A stretch of 64,000 nucleotides of DNA from an uncultured Methanomicrobiales archaeon (GCA_903832665.1 CAILCG010000017.1:1-64000); one strand, 5' to 3'; positions 36,632 to 47,221 are shown, counted from the stretch's first letter. Notes: a model not told the origin generated them from the letters alone. A program made the numbers and translations.

Positions 36632-37168
36632 TTGACCGCTCATTTTTTCTGATCTTTATTTTGATCTTTTTTTTCCGGTTCGTATTGATTTTTGCTTCAG
36701 AGAGATCCTTATTTTTGCCATGATAAAACGCACATAGAAGGGACTTAAATCCCAAAACATGAAAACCGTAGTTACAATGTTCCCCCGTCTCAGGGCCTCT
36801 CCGAGGCACGGCGGGGCAAGGAAGTTTTCTGCATTTTTTTCATTAATCCGCCGCGGGGGCGCGCCCCGTCGGGGGCGGCAGGGTCATCGTTATTGGGGGT
36901 ATGGGGGTCTCAACCCCCATCATAATCTTTCAATGAAATCATTTTCATGACGAAATCCGTATTCCCATAATTCATTTCATCGTATCGGGCTTTTTTCAGG
37001 GGAAATCAAAAAGATGGAGGCAGCCCTAAAGATGCATCCACTGGAAACCCTTTTTTCATCAACCTTTTGAAGGATATCACCATATAGGATGCCCGAGCAG
37101 CGGAAGAAAATCGTAAATCAGATTTCACATTTTTTATGTGAACTCCCATTCACATGCATTCCAGCAGA
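36632..37168. other. Intergenic with repeat B copy
   Basis: No gene is supported. Holds a family B element (36722-36930) and, at 37069-37100, the family A piece GATGCCCGAGCAGCGG. Confidence 0.45.
36722..36960. repeat. Dispersed repeat, family B, copy 2
   Basis: AAAACGCACATAG and CCCAAAACATGAAAACCGTAG correspond to the start of the element at 55595-55640. The body (36838-36930) has CCGCGGGGGCGCGCCCCG with GGGGGCGGCAGG, GTATGGGGGTCTCAACCCCC and ATCATAATC, followed by AAATCATTTTCATG as in the copy at 17438. Confidence 0.62.
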
Positions 37169-39347
37169 TCAGAATTTTTTTACATTAATCTGCAGGGTCA
37201 GAACACCGGGATCCGTACCGGGCATCGAACAGCTATGCCCGGTACAGACATAGGCGGTTGCTCTTCCTTCTGTCATGGAGAGGTTCCGAGTAAAGGGGGC
37301 AAGATCTGCCAGGGCGACTGCCTCGGGGCCCGGTGTGAATCGCAGGACGAGTAATGATGGGAGATACCCCGACCGTACTGCAGATACCAGCGCACGGGTA
37401 TCTTCCGACTCCTCTGCTCCCACGATAATGACATCATGGGAAGGATCTTCGAGAAGATCGAGCCCGCACAGGTACCAGGTATAGGCAGAGGGAGAGAGGC
37501 CGATCGTGCCAGCAAACGCACGCGAGAGGGCCGAGGCATGCTCCTCAAGCCGGGGGTCTCCGGTGAGGCGGGAGAGACGGATCAGGTTCATAAAGGCAAC
37601 AGAGTTGCAGGAAGGAATCGCACCATCATAAATCTCTTTTTTCCGGACAATCAGTGCTTCAGCAGTATCCGAGACCGTAAAATACCCGCCCTCATGTGCA
37701 TCGTGGAAATGGGCTGACAGGTACTGGTTGAGTTCAACGGCAGTCCTGATAAGAGGCGGGTCGAAGGTGGTCTCGTACAACTCGATGAGGGCATGGATTA
37801 TGCAGGCATAATCATCGGCAAAACCCGGGATTGCGGCTTCCCCTTCCCGGTACCGGTGCAGGAGGCCGCCATCATCGCTGCGCATACGGGACAGGATGAA
37901 ATTCAGGGCGGTTTTCGCCACATCAACCCAGCCGGGATTGTCAAACACCCTCCCCGCCTGGGCCAGGGCCGCTGTCCATAACCCGTTCCAGTCAGCGAGT
38001 ACCTTGTCATCGAGTGAGGGGCGCGCCCGCTCCCCCCGGGCTTTTAAGAGGCGGGAGGCGATAGTTGCCACGCGCAGTTCCAGTTCCTCCCGGGGTACCT
38101 GGAGGGATTCTGCAATGTTTTCAAGCGGTTGCGGGCGGTGGAGAATATTGAACCCGTGACCACGTTCAGCATCATGATAATTTCCTTCTGCAGTAAGATC
38201 GAATACCAGCGCCGCTATAGCCGCGTCCCCGTTCCCCAGGAGCTCTTCGATCTCCCGCAGGGTCCAGACATAAAACGCCCCCTCACCGTCAGGACTGTCA
38301 GCATCCTCTGCTGAAAAAAACGCCCCTTCCGGAGATCGCAGGGAATGCAGTACATAGCCAATGATCTCTTCAACGGTTCTTCGGTACACGTCATTCCCTT
38401 GCCCGGTACGCTTCGGTGCACGCCATGACCAGCAGGGCCTGGTCGTAGAGCATCTGCTCAAAATGCGGGACCAGCCACCGGGCATCCGTGGAATATCGGT
38501 GAATCCCTCCGGCAAGGTGATCATAGATACCGCCATTTCGAATCGCCGTGAGAGTCGTTTCCGCCATGGCAAAAGCACGGGAACTGGGGTGCCTTGCACC
38601 GTACCGGAGGAGGAAAAGAAGCGTATGGGGCGCGGGAAATTTCGGTACCCTGCCAAAACCCCCGTTCACGGTGTCGAACTCCATAAGGAGGGACGGATAT
38701 GCCTCGTCCATGAATTCACTTCCCGATTCTGTCCGGGAAGAGAGAATACCGGGAGATGCAATTGCAGCAATGACCTGGTCAGCAGATCGTATCAGGTTCA
38801 ACCGCTGGTTCTTCCATGCAGTGATTATCCGGGGAAGGAGCGTGAGGAGTCCCATCATGGAGAACCGGGTCTCTTTGGGAATGTAGGTTGCCGCAAAGAA
38901 CGGTTTTTTATCCGGGGTCATAACAATAGTGAGCGGCCATCCCCCCTGTCCTGCCAATTGCTGGCAGACTGCCATATACACGGAGTCGATATCCGGGCGC
39001 TCTTCTCTATCAACCTTTATTGCGATAAAATCCCGGTTGAGCAGAGCGGCTACCTCGGGATCTTCGAAGGATTCGTGTGCCATCACATGGCACCAGTGAT
39101 ACGTGGCATACCCGATCGAGAGAAAGACCGGCTTGTCCTCGCGGGCAGCCCGGGAAAATGCCTCTTCGCCCCATGGGTACCAGTACACCGGGTTTTCCGC
39201 ATGCTGGAGAAGGTAGGGACTCTTCTCGTTCACCAGGCCGTTCGGCTTCCGCCCGGAGTGACCTGCCGGCAGATCTGCCGGGGAATTTTCTTCCACCATT
39301 ACTGCCTCATGGGCGGTGCAACCTGATGAGCCTTTCACCCGTACCAT
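37169..39347 (-). pseudogene. Thioredoxin-domain protein YyaL/SSP411-like, frameshifted
   Basis: Two overlapping minus-strand frames together make one protein of about 725 residues: the N-terminal frame runs 39347 to 38391 (thioredoxin-like domain and first part of the alpha-toroid), the rest to 37169. The shift is at about 38391-38396, between EAYRARE and DVYRRTVEEII. The thioredoxin motif, usually CHWCHVM, is here [17 protein letters not shown], so the first Cys is Tyr. [19 protein letters not shown] at the start is family-typical. The role of these proteins is uncertain; they combine a thioredoxin-like domain with a glycosidase-type barrel. The single lesion leaves both halves well preserved. 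Confidence 0.82.
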
Positions 39348-39404
39348 ATCGTTTTTTAAGTTACCTTATGGGGAAGGCTCCCCAACAGTACAGGCAGGTA
39401 ATGC

Positions 39405-40133
39405 ATGGATACCACCGGATTTCTCCTGGTGATTGCAACAGGACTCTGCGTCTTCCTCATATCAAAGATGCTCGACATCCTCTGGGCACAGGCTCTCCCG
39501 GTAAGGATGCTGTATTACATTCTCCGCTTCCCGGGCGTAGTGCTCCATGAGTGCACTCACATGCTCGGTTGCCTGCTCACTGGTGCGAAAATCCGCAACA
39601 TTGTATTTTTTTCCAAGGAGGGGGGATCGGTCACTCATACAGCACCGGTGATTCCCTTTGTTGGCGATGTGGTGATCAGTACCGCACCGCTCTTCTGCAT
39701 CCCGCTTGTCCTTACCCTCTGCACATGGCTCTTTTCCACCTACCTCGGGTGTTTCTTCCCGGATCTTCCCCTCACGATCGATTCAGCCGATACTCTGGTC
39801 ATAATGGGAGGAGGAATTTTTTCTACGTTCAGCCAGAACCTTCTCACCCGGTTTAATCCCTGGTTCCTGGTCTACCTGTACCTTGTACTCAGCCTGGTCC
39901 TCTCGGCAGCCCCGAGCACCCAGGATCTCAGGAACGCGGCTACAGGGTACTGCATCCTTGCAATAGCAGGACTGCTTATTCTCTGGAGCCAGGTACCATG
40001 GGCTGTGGGTATTCTTACTGGGTGTACGCGCATCATCGGCATGGGATTTGCGCTGGGTCTTGGTTTCGGGCTTACCGCGCTGGTCTTATCCTCCCCGTTA
40101 CTCATCCTCTATCTCCACCGCACTGCTCCCTGA
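39405..40133 (+). CDS. M50-like membrane metalloprotease
   Basis: A 242-residue polytopic protein with HExxH as VVLHECTHMLG (residues 45-55), seven or so hydrophobic helices, and NPWFLVYLYLVLSLVLSAAPS near the C-terminus where a third metal ligand is expected (NxxPxxxxDG is not clear). This fits the site-2 protease or M50 type. Such enzymes cut membrane proteins in signalling. Its target is unknown. It starts at ATG 39405, divergent from the thioredoxin-domain gene, with about 57 bases between them. Confidence 0.72.
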   Translation: MDTTGFLLVIATGLCVFLISKMLDILWAQALPVRMLYYILRFPGVVLHECTHMLGCLLTGAKIRNIVFFSKEGGSVTHTAPVIPFVGDVVISTAPLFCIPLVLTLCTWLFSTYLGCFFPDLPLTIDSADTLVIMGGGIFSTFSQNLLTRFNPWFLVYLYLVLSLVLSAAPSTQDLRNAATGYCILAIAGLLILWSQVPWAVGILTGCTRIIGMGFALGLGFGLTALVLSSPLLILYLHRTAP

Positions 40134-40192
40134 CTCTATGGGTGCAGGAAAGATCGGTATTAACTGATCCGGAAGGCTACATTTCAGCACCT

Positions 40193-42871
40193 ATGGTTCG
40201 TGAGTCGCCACCCGCAGATGCCGATACAGAATTGACCGGGCCCCGCCTTACTCCGGTGATGCGGCAGTATCGGGAACTTAAAGAAAAATTTGCGGACACG
40301 GTCCTCCTGTTTCGCATCGGCGACTTCTACGAGACCTTTGAAGAGGATGCAAAGATCATCTCCCGGGAACTGGAGATCGTCCTCACCTCCCGGTCAAAAA
40401 TTGGCGATAATCCGATCCCGCTTGCCGGGGTTCCCTACCATGCGATCGATGGCTACATTGCCAAGCTGATCGGGAAAGGCTACAAGGTAGCGATCTGCGA
40501 CCAGGTAGAAGATCCCAAGACCGCCAAGGGCATTGTGAAGCGCGAGATCGTCCGGGTGATCACGCCCGGCACCGTTATTGACTCTTCCATGCTCTCATCT
40601 TCGGCGGCCACGTACCTGATGGCTGTCTGCCCTGACAAGAAGAAGAGCACCTGGGGAATTGCACTCCTGGACATATCAACCGGGGAATTTTTTGTCACTT
40701 CTATCGACAACGACAAGCATCACCAGAACCTCTTATCCGAGATTGCCCGCTACCGACCTGCCGAGATCATCATGCCAACGTTTGTGATGGAGGAACTCCG
40801 GGAGCGGATACAGGAACGCGGGGTCCTGGTCTCGCAGGTACGGGATACCCTATTTGACGAGGAGAAGGTCCGACGCCTCCTGCTCTCCCATTTCCACGTA
40901 GCCTCCCTTGACGGGTACGGGTGCGAAGGAGAGCCTTTTGCCATATGCGCAGCGGGAGCCGCCCTCGCGTATGCACAGGAGACCCAGTACTCCCCGCTTC
41001 CCCATATCTCAAGCCTTGCCCGGCGTACTTCGGCCCAGAGCATGATGCTCGACGCCATCACGTTGCGGAATCTCGAAGTGATGGAGAGCATCCGCGGTGG
41101 GCAGAAAGGGCTCACGCTCTTTTCCTGCCTGAATCTCACAAAAACACCGATGGGCAGCCGGCTCCTGAGCCGGCATCTCTCCCGGCCCCTCACAGATATC
41201 GGCGCCATCAACGAGCGACTCGATGCAGTCGAGTTCCTCGCGGGGCACACGGCTGAACGCCTGGCCCTTCGTTCGCACCTGACCCGGGTCGCCGATATCG
41301 AACGGATCGCAGCCCGGATCGCGTACGGGAATGCCGGGCCACGGGATCTCCAGGCACTTGCCGCTTCTCTCCAGACGCTGCCGGAACTGCGCCAGCCATT
41401 GGTAGGGCACGCCGGCAAAAAACTTCCCCGGTTATTACAAGGGGCGCTCGACCAGTGCCGGGACCATCCCGGGACCATAGACCTGATCCAGCGGGCGATC
41501 GTGGATGAACCTCCGGTTATCGCCCGTAATGGCGGGGTTATCCGGCGCGGGTACTCACCCGCACTGGATGAGATCACGGTTGTCCTGCATTCCGGCAAGG
41601 ACTGGATCGTGGAACTCCAGGCAAAGGAACGGGAACTGACGGGAATCAAATCCTTAAAGATCGGTTATAACCGTATCTTCGGGTACTATATCGATATCAC
41701 CAAACCCAATCTCCCCCTCGTTCCTGCGCATTACGAACGCAAGCAGACCACTGCAACGGGCGAGCGGTATACCCTGCCGGAACTCCGGGAGAAAGAAGCA
41801 CTTATCACGAACGCTGACGAGCGGGTGCTGGCGCTCGAGCGGGAACTTTATACCTCGCTCATCGAAACGCTCAAACGAGATATCGATGCCCTCCAGGCGA
41901 TCGCCGCCGGCATTGCAACCCTCGATGTCGCCGCCTCTCTCGCAGAAGCCGCCCAGGCCCGGGATTACGTACGCCCTCAGCTCAATGACGGTGATACCAT
42001 CATGATACGGGACGGGCGTCACCCGGTCGTGGAACAGGGGGTAGCGGGGGGGTTCGTGCCCAATGATACGGAACTCTCGGGCAGCAGGACCCAGATCATG
42101 ATTATCACGGGTGCCAACATGGCAGGTAAGTCCACGTACATGCGCACCGTTGCCCTCTGCTGCATCATGGCCCAGGCCGGGAGCTTTGTTCCTGCCCGTC
42201 ACGCCAGCATCGGTATCCTGGACCGGGTCTTTACCCGGGTCGGGGCATTTGACGATCTCGCCAGCGGGCAGAGCACATTCTTTGTCGAGATGCTCGAACT
42301 GGCAAATATCCTCAACAACTTCACATCCCGGAGCCTGGTGATTCTCGATGAGATTGGCCGGGGTACGAGCACGGCCGACGGCAGCTCGATTGCAAAGGCG
42401 GTCCTCGAATACCTTCACGGGAAGACCACGACCGGGCCAAAGACGCTCTTTGCCACGCACTTCCACGAGATGATCGCAATGGAAGAGCAACTCAAAAGGG
42501 TCAAAAATCACCATTTTGCGGTCAAAGAGACGGACAACGAAGTGGTATTTCTGCGAAAACTCATTCCCGGCGCAACCGACAAGAGTTATGGTATCCACGT
42601 GGCCCGCCTTGCAGGCATCCCGAAGAAGGTGACTGACCGGGCAGAAGTCCTCCTTTCCGAGAGCATGAACCGGGGCGTTCCGGCCGGCACCCGCCCCCAG
42701 CGCTATACACAGATCCTTCTCGTTGATGACCAGGCCGCCGGCAGCATCCCTGCTGAACACCCCACCCTCCGGGCGCTTGGCCGTCTCAACCCGGATGAGA
42801 TGACCCCCATGCAGGCGCTTGCAAAGATCGCGGAACTCAAAAAGAGCATTGAGCGCAAGGAAAGTCCATGA
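40193..42871 (+). CDS. mutS: DNA mismatch repair protein MutS
   Basis: An 892-residue MutS with all domains. The mismatch-binding motif is in the first part, with TVLLFRIGDFYETFEEDAK (Phe-x-Glu at FYETF). The ATPase has Walker A GANMAGKSTYM at residue 640 and the Walker B/switch LVILDEIGRGTSTADG, then GTSTADG. ATG 40193 (MVRESPPADAD) is preferred over the longer frame, since the latter overlaps the protease gene. The last base of its stop overlaps the next ATG (ATGA), so mutS and mutL are translationally coupled. MutS recognises mispairs and recruits MutL. Such a bacterial-type mutSL pair in an archaeon points to old transfer. Confidence 0.95.
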   Translation: MVRESPPADADTELTGPRLTPVMRQYRELKEKFADTVLLFRIGDFYETFEEDAKIISRELEIVLTSRSKIGDNPIPLAGVPYHAIDGYIAKLIGKGYKVAICDQVEDPKTAKGIVKREIVRVITPGTVIDSSMLSSSAATYLMAVCPDKKKSTWGIALLDISTGEFFVTSIDNDKHHQNLLSEIARYRPAEIIMPTFVMEELRERIQERGVLVSQVRDTLFDEEKVRRLLLSHFHVASLDGYGCEGEPFAICAAGAALAYAQETQYSPLPHISSLARRTSAQSMMLDAITLRNLEVMESIRGGQKGLTLFSCLNLTKTPMGSRLLSRHLSRPLTDIGAINERLDAVEFLAGHTAERLALRSHLTRVADIERIAARIAYGNAGPRDLQALAASLQTLPELRQPLVGHAGKKLPRLLQGALDQCRDHPGTIDLIQRAIVDEPPVIARNGGVIRRGYSPALDEITVVLHSGKDWIVELQAKERELTGIKSLKIGYNRIFGYYIDITKPNLPLVPAHYERKQTTATGERYTLPELREKEALITNADERVLALERELYTSLIETLKRDIDALQAIAAGIATLDVAASLAEAAQARDYVRPQLNDGDTIMIRDGRHPVVEQGVAGGFVPNDTELSGSRTQIMIITGANMAGKSTYMRTVALCCIMAQAGSFVPARHASIGILDRVFTRVGAFDDLASGQSTFFVEMLELANILNNFTSRSLVILDEIGRGTSTADGSSIAKAVLEYLHGKTTTGPKTLFATHFHEMIAMEEQLKRVKNHHFAVKETDNEVVFLRKLIPGATDKSYGIHVARLAGIPKKVTDRAEVLLSESMNRGVPAGTRPQRYTQILLVDDQAAGSIPAEHPTLRALGRLNPDEMTPMQALAKIAELKKSIERKESP

Positions 42872-44670
42872 ACCCAGACCAGATCCACCCGGTTATCCAT
42901 GTGCTTGACCAGTCAACGGTCAACCAGATCGCTGCCGGAGAGGTCGTCGAGCGCCCCTCATCCGTTGTCAAGGAACTGGTGGAAAATGCAATCGATGCCG
43001 GGGCACGATCAGTCCGCATCGATCTCTTTGCTGCCGAGGGAAAGATCACCAGCATACGGATCGTTGATGATGGTTGCGGCATGTCACCAAGGGATGCGGC
43101 GCTCGCGTTCGTCCCCCACGCGACAAGCAAGATTACCGGCATCGAAGACCTGGACACCATCCGGACCCTTGGCTTCCGGGGGGAGGCGCTTGCCAGCATT
43201 GCGGCAGTATCGCGGGTGACCCTGATCACAAAACCCCGGGCCTCCGGGCTCATTGCCGGCACTAAAATTATCATTGCCGGGGGAAAGACAGAAGATCAGG
43301 GTGAAATCGGTGCCCCGGAGGGGACCAGCATCCTTGTCGAGGATCTCTTCTTCAACACCCCCGCCCGGAAAAAATTTCTCAAGAGTATCAACACCGAGCT
43401 GGCCCAGGTCCATACCATCATGGAAGGGGTCTGCTTCTCCCATCCCGAATGCTCGTTCCGTCTTTTCTACAACAGCCATGAACAGATGATGACCGACCGG
43501 TCCACCCGACCGCTCGATACGATCGCACGGCTGTATGGCGCAGATACCGTAAAACACCTCATTCCAGTTGAAGTTGAATTTCCCTTCATGGCCGTTACCG
43601 GATACATATCGCAACCCTCCCTGTCAAGGAAGGATACCGCCCGGATGCTCGTGATCATCAATGGGCGGTTCATTTCTTCTGCGGTGATCAACAATGCGGT
43701 CAGGGCCGGGTATGGCACCCTGCTGGCCAAAGACCGGTCCCCGGTCGCGTTCCTCTCCCTCCGGATCGATACCGGGCTGGTAGATGTGAATGTGCACCCG
43801 ACAAAAAAACTGGTACGCCTGTCGCGTGAAAAAGAGATAGCTGAGGCAGTCCGTAAATCAGTAGCAGATGCCCTGCTCAGCAAGGATCTCATTCCTGCGG
43901 CTGGTATCTCAGTCCAGGCTGCGGTTACTCCGCCTGCGGTGCCAGTCCCCCTCAGCCCTTCAGCCTATACATATCCGGTCATAGAACCTGCTCCTTCCGG
44001 TGTATCCGAATCCACGCACACGGGGACCACCGATTCCGACCGGCGCCTCCGCCAGACCGAACTGGTAACCGGTATTGCAGCAGTTCATTCAACACTTCCA
44101 GCCATCGAAGTCATTGGCGAATTCGGGGGGATCTACATTCTCGGGCGGACCGAGACCGATGAACTGGTGATTATCGACCAGCATGCTGCCCATGAACGGA
44201 TTCTCTACGAACAGGTCTTACTCCGGTTGAAAGGGGAGCACCATTCCCAGGAACTGATCTGGCCGGTGATCCTTCATCGCACACCCCGCGAGAGAGCGAT
44301 CCTCAGGGACCTGCTCCCGGCGCTGGCAGCAGAAGGATTTGTGCTGGAGGAGTTTGGTGGGGACACGTTCATTGTCCGGGCTATTCCTGTGGTGCTGGGG
44401 AGGATGGAAGATGCGGGAATTATCGATGAGATCATCAGCGACCTAGTCCACGATGCCTCTGCCGCCACGGTTAATAACCGTGAACGGATCACCCGGGTGA
44501 TCGCGTGCAGAGGTGCGATCAAAGCCGGGACTGTCTGCACGCGGGAGCAGTGCCAGCGCATCGTCGACCAGCTTCGTCTCACGCAGAACCCCTACACCTG
44601 TCCGCACGGGAGGCCGACTGTTATCCGCTTCAGCCGCCCGGACCTGGATGCGATGTTCAAGCGCACCTGA
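42868..44670 (+). CDS. mutL: DNA mismatch repair protein MutL
   Basis: A 600-residue MutL. The N-terminal ATPase has QIAAGEVVERPSSVVKELVEN, DAGARS and GFRGEALASIAAVS. A Pro/Ser-rich linker follows, and the C-terminal endonuclease domain carries DQHAAHERILYEQ at residue 437, the DQHAxxERxxYE motif of nicking MutL proteins. CRGAIKAG and TCPHGRPTVIRF supply the Cys/His sites of the metal centre. It overlaps mutS by four bases (ATGA). The nicking motif suggests repair without a MutH. Confidence 0.95.
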   Translation: MNPDQIHPVIHVLDQSTVNQIAAGEVVERPSSVVKELVENAIDAGARSVRIDLFAAEGKITSIRIVDDGCGMSPRDAALAFVPHATSKITGIEDLDTIRTLGFRGEALASIAAVSRVTLITKPRASGLIAGTKIIIAGGKTEDQGEIGAPEGTSILVEDLFFNTPARKKFLKSINTELAQVHTIMEGVCFSHPECSFRLFYNSHEQMMTDRSTRPLDTIARLYGADTVKHLIPVEVEFPFMAVTGYISQPSLSRKDTARMLVIINGRFISSAVINNAVRAGYGTLLAKDRSPVAFLSLRIDTGLVDVNVHPTKKLVRLSREKEIAEAVRKSVADALLSKDLIPAAGISVQAAVTPPAVPVPLSPSAYTYPVIEPAPSGVSESTHTGTTDSDRRLRQTELVTGIAAVHSTLPAIEVIGEFGGIYILGRTETDELVIIDQHAAHERILYEQVLLRLKGEHHSQELIWPVILHRTPRERAILRDLLPALAAEGFVLEEFGGDTFIVRAIPVVLGRMEDAGIIDEIISDLVHDASAATVNNRERITRVIACRGAIKAGTVCTREQCQRIVDQLRLTQNPYTCPHGRPTVIRFSRPDLDAMFKRT

Positions 44671-44829
44671 ATTATCAGGAGGCCGTATCGTCCCTCATGA
44701 CAGAATTATCCAACAAAATGATGGCAGGGTTACGAGCACGCTCCCTGGTCTTGGAATTCCTGCCGGTCTCCCCTGCCAACGGGGATCAAAAAAATCCATG
44801 ATCAAAAGATACCATCACCCGGTCCTGCC

Positions 44830-45714
44830 ATGAAATCCCGACGCGATCCTGATCAAGCAACACTCGACGGTCCAGATCCGAGCGGTTCCCGGAACTATGA
44901 TCCGGTAACCGGGATCCCCGCATTCCAGCAGATGGTGCTCGATCATTATTCCCAATACGGGCGCCCGATGGCCTGGCGTGACACCACCGATCCCTACTGC
45001 ATTCTTGTCTCGGAGATCATGCTCCAGCAGACACAGGTGGAGCGGGTCAGGGTAAAGTACCCGGAATTTCTTACCGCCTTTCCGGATTTTGCCACTCTCG
45101 CGGGGGCCCCGCTGGCCTCGATCCTTTCAGTCTGGCAGGGGATGGGGTATAACCGGCGGGCGATCTCTCTGCAGCGATGCGCACAGAAGGTGATGGGCGA
45201 GTACGGAGGAGAACTGCCGAACGATGTTGAGACGCTCTCGACATTCCCCGGCATTGGCAGGGCCACCGCTTCATCGATCTGCGCATTTGCCTTCAACCTC
45301 CCGGTCGTTTTTATAGAGACCAATGTCCGGAGAGTCTTCATTCACTTCTTCTTTCCCGGCACTTCCGTGATAAACGATGCGGAGTTACTCCCGATTGTGG
45401 AGCGGGCAGTGTATCGGCAAAATCCCCGGGTATGGTACTGGGCCCTCATGGACCTGGGGACCGCGCTCAAAAAAACCACGACAAATCCAAACCGCAGAAG
45501 CTCCCATTATACCCGGCAGGCACCGTTCGAAGGATCGGACCGGAAGATTCGGGGACGGGTTATTGCACTGCTCCTTGCTACTCCTGAACAGACCCGGGAA
45601 GAGATTACTGCAGCATTCAGCGAAGAACAGGACCGGATCTTCCGGATCATCCAGGTCCTGGAAGACGAGGGTTTTGTCAGGTGCCTGGAGCACCGGTATG
45701 CCCCGGTTTCCTGA
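44830..45714 (+). CDS. MutY-like HhH-GPD glycosylase lacking a 4Fe-4S cluster
   Basis: A 294-residue glycosylase. ILVSEIMLQQTQVERVRVKY carries the catalytic Glu and helix typical of MutY, and FPGIGRATASSICAFAFNLP with ETNVRRVF is the hairpin-helix-hairpin and following segment, where Glu replaces the usual Asp of the D-G/NV motif. The four C-terminal Cys that bind the iron-sulfur cluster are missing; instead there is NPNRRSSHYTRQAPFEGSDR and a winged-helix-like end. It probably removes A mispaired with oxidised G. ATG 44830 lies 160 bases after mutL on the same strand. The repair context supports the role. Confidence 0.8.
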   Translation: MKSRRDPDQATLDGPDPSGSRNYDPVTGIPAFQQMVLDHYSQYGRPMAWRDTTDPYCILVSEIMLQQTQVERVRVKYPEFLTAFPDFATLAGAPLASILSVWQGMGYNRRAISLQRCAQKVMGEYGGELPNDVETLSTFPGIGRATASSICAFAFNLPVVFIETNVRRVFIHFFFPGTSVINDAELLPIVERAVYRQNPRVWYWALMDLGTALKKTTTNPNRRSSHYTRQAPFEGSDRKIRGRVIALLLATPEQTREEITAAFSEEQDRIFRIIQVLEDEGFVRCLEHRYAPVS

Positions 45715-45748
45715 TAGAAGAAAAAACCGCCCGCATTTTATTTTGAAT

Positions 45749-46602
45749 GGGTAAACTACCAGTTTAACACCTAATTTTCTCTAACAGTTGAATGATTCTC
45801 CGTGTCTTTATCCTTTCTGGATCAGACCGATGATTGTATCTCCACACGTATTCATCTAAGAAAAGATGCAATCTTTCTCTTCGAACACCCCCTTTCGATG
45901 CAAGTTTGCGTTTCAGGTAACCCCAAAATCCCTCAAGCCCATTGATATGATTGCCCTTTCTATCAGAGTACTGCCCTTCAGTGTGATTAACGAGACGATG
46001 AACATATCCACGGGCTGCGATACCGGAGTAAGCTTTCCAGGTATCGGAACAAACGATAGAACCTGTTGATACTTTTTGTGAGATAAGTGGTTGAAGGGTA
46101 TCAGCTCCAACGTCATCAACGACATCGGCCCAAACCGTACCGTTGCGACAAAAAATTCCGAATACCGGTTGTTTCTCGGTTCCTCGTCCTCGTTTTATTC
46201 CCTTGTCACGAATCGTTTTTCGTTTGTTTTTCCTTTGACCTCATAGATAGGTTTCATCCACTTCGACGGTGCCTGAGAAGATCTCTGGAACGTCTTGCAT
46301 CATAACGAATCGAATCTTAGTTAATGCCCGGATTACTGGTCATTGTTCGAACCCTATTTGTTCGTTTATCTAGTTCGAACTTTGTTCCATGAGAAATAGA
46401 TGAATGATCTGTTTCCATTCATCTCGGGTAAAAGTCAATGGTAATTTATGGGGAATGAATTCGTATCTGCATCGCGCACAACGTCTCTTCCCACTCTGCA
46501 GTTTGTATAACTTTTTTGAATTGCATTTTGGACATGCAATTTTTGCCATTTTTATCTCAGTAAATCCTTCTTTGATTTAGGTGTTAAAATAGCATATTAC
46601 CC
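45749..46602 (-). mobile_element. IS1595-family (ISXO2-like) insertion sequence, dead
   Basis: An element of about 854 bp with terminal inverted repeats GGGTAA...TTTAACACCTAA. The left end lies at 45749 (GGGTAAACTACCAG then TTTAACACCTAATT) and the right end at 46602 (on the minus strand GGGTAATATGCTAT then TTTAACACCTAAAT). The transposase on the minus strand is broken. No flanking duplication is obvious. Its right end cuts the gene fragment at 46577-47221, whose last codons come from the element. Confidence 0.8.
45764..46549 (-). pseudogene. ISXO2-like transposase with three in-frame stops
   Basis: From ATG 46549 one frame of 262 codons runs to TAA 45764-45766. The N-terminal zinc ribbon (CPKCNSKKLYK, CARCRYEF) is followed by the DDE region: VEVDETYL (first Asp) after which GGQ reads stop-GQ, VCSDTWKAYSG (second Asp), HINGLEGFWGYLKRKL (region of the last Glu). 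Three stops break it: TAG after EQSSN, TGA after IGFEQ and TGA after DETYL. The frame is otherwise whole, so the element died by point mutation rather than by deletion. Confidence 0.85.
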
Positions 46603-47221
46603 AAGTTTTTTTTAAATCTCCAGAGGGAGCGGCTGCAGAAGCCCCGTTTCCGATAAGTGCCCTCTGCTGCCGCAGGGCAGCTTGCATGGACTCCGGAGTG
46701 TTCGCCACGAATTCGTGGGCCAGGAATTCAGGGCGGACCATTGCAACAACCTTCCGGCACGCGGGATCCGAGAACGGGCGGTGCTCATCGATACGCCGGC
46801 GATTTTCCGCCCGGATCCGGGCTTTCTCCTGCCAGGTCATGCCGGGGAGCTCCGGGGGATGATTCTGGGCCTGCCACTTCCCAGGGGTGCTGCAATGGAG
46901 GTGGACCGCCCGGATCCGCTGCTGCGCTTCTTTTGGCAACCGGTCGATCGTCCGGATCACGTCCCGTATCCCCTTCTGCTCGTTTTCTGCCTGAAGTGCG
47001 TTCATCAGGTGGCCGGTGTCCAGGACAAAGATCCAGTTGTCGAAGGTTAGAAGGCTCGTGAAATATCCGGTATCCCAGGGGGATAGGAAGGTGAGGCCAC
47101 AGGACCCCAGGTTTTCAAACGCGAGGGTGACCGGGATGCCAGTGAATTGGCAAACGAAGCGGTGGCTGCCAGGATCTCGAAACCAAATTCTCTTTCCTGA
47201 AAAGAAGGTACGGAGCTGACC
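46577..47221 (-). pseudogene. Truncated TIM-barrel sugar isomerase/AP-endonuclease-like gene
   Basis: An open frame of 214 codons on the minus strand (47221 to 46577) with no start near its upstream end. FVCQFTGIPVTLAFENLGSC, then WIFVLDTGHLMNALQ and RAVHLHCSTPG match the strands of the xylose-isomerase-like TIM barrel group (sugar phosphate isomerases and AP endonuclease 2). The N-terminal barrel strands are missing, and the C-terminus KKTWVICYFNT comes from the inserted IS end. An ATG at 47005 could start only a shorter piece. It is a remnant cut at both ends, probably with the IS as the later event. Confidence 0.65.

Noticed and set aside
38361-39326. Plus-strand frame opposite the thioredoxin-domain gene
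   Set aside because: Shadow frame; no family match and no start context.
41654-42760. Long open frame on the minus strand inside mutS
   Set aside because: Antisense shadow of a highly conserved gene in GC-rich DNA.
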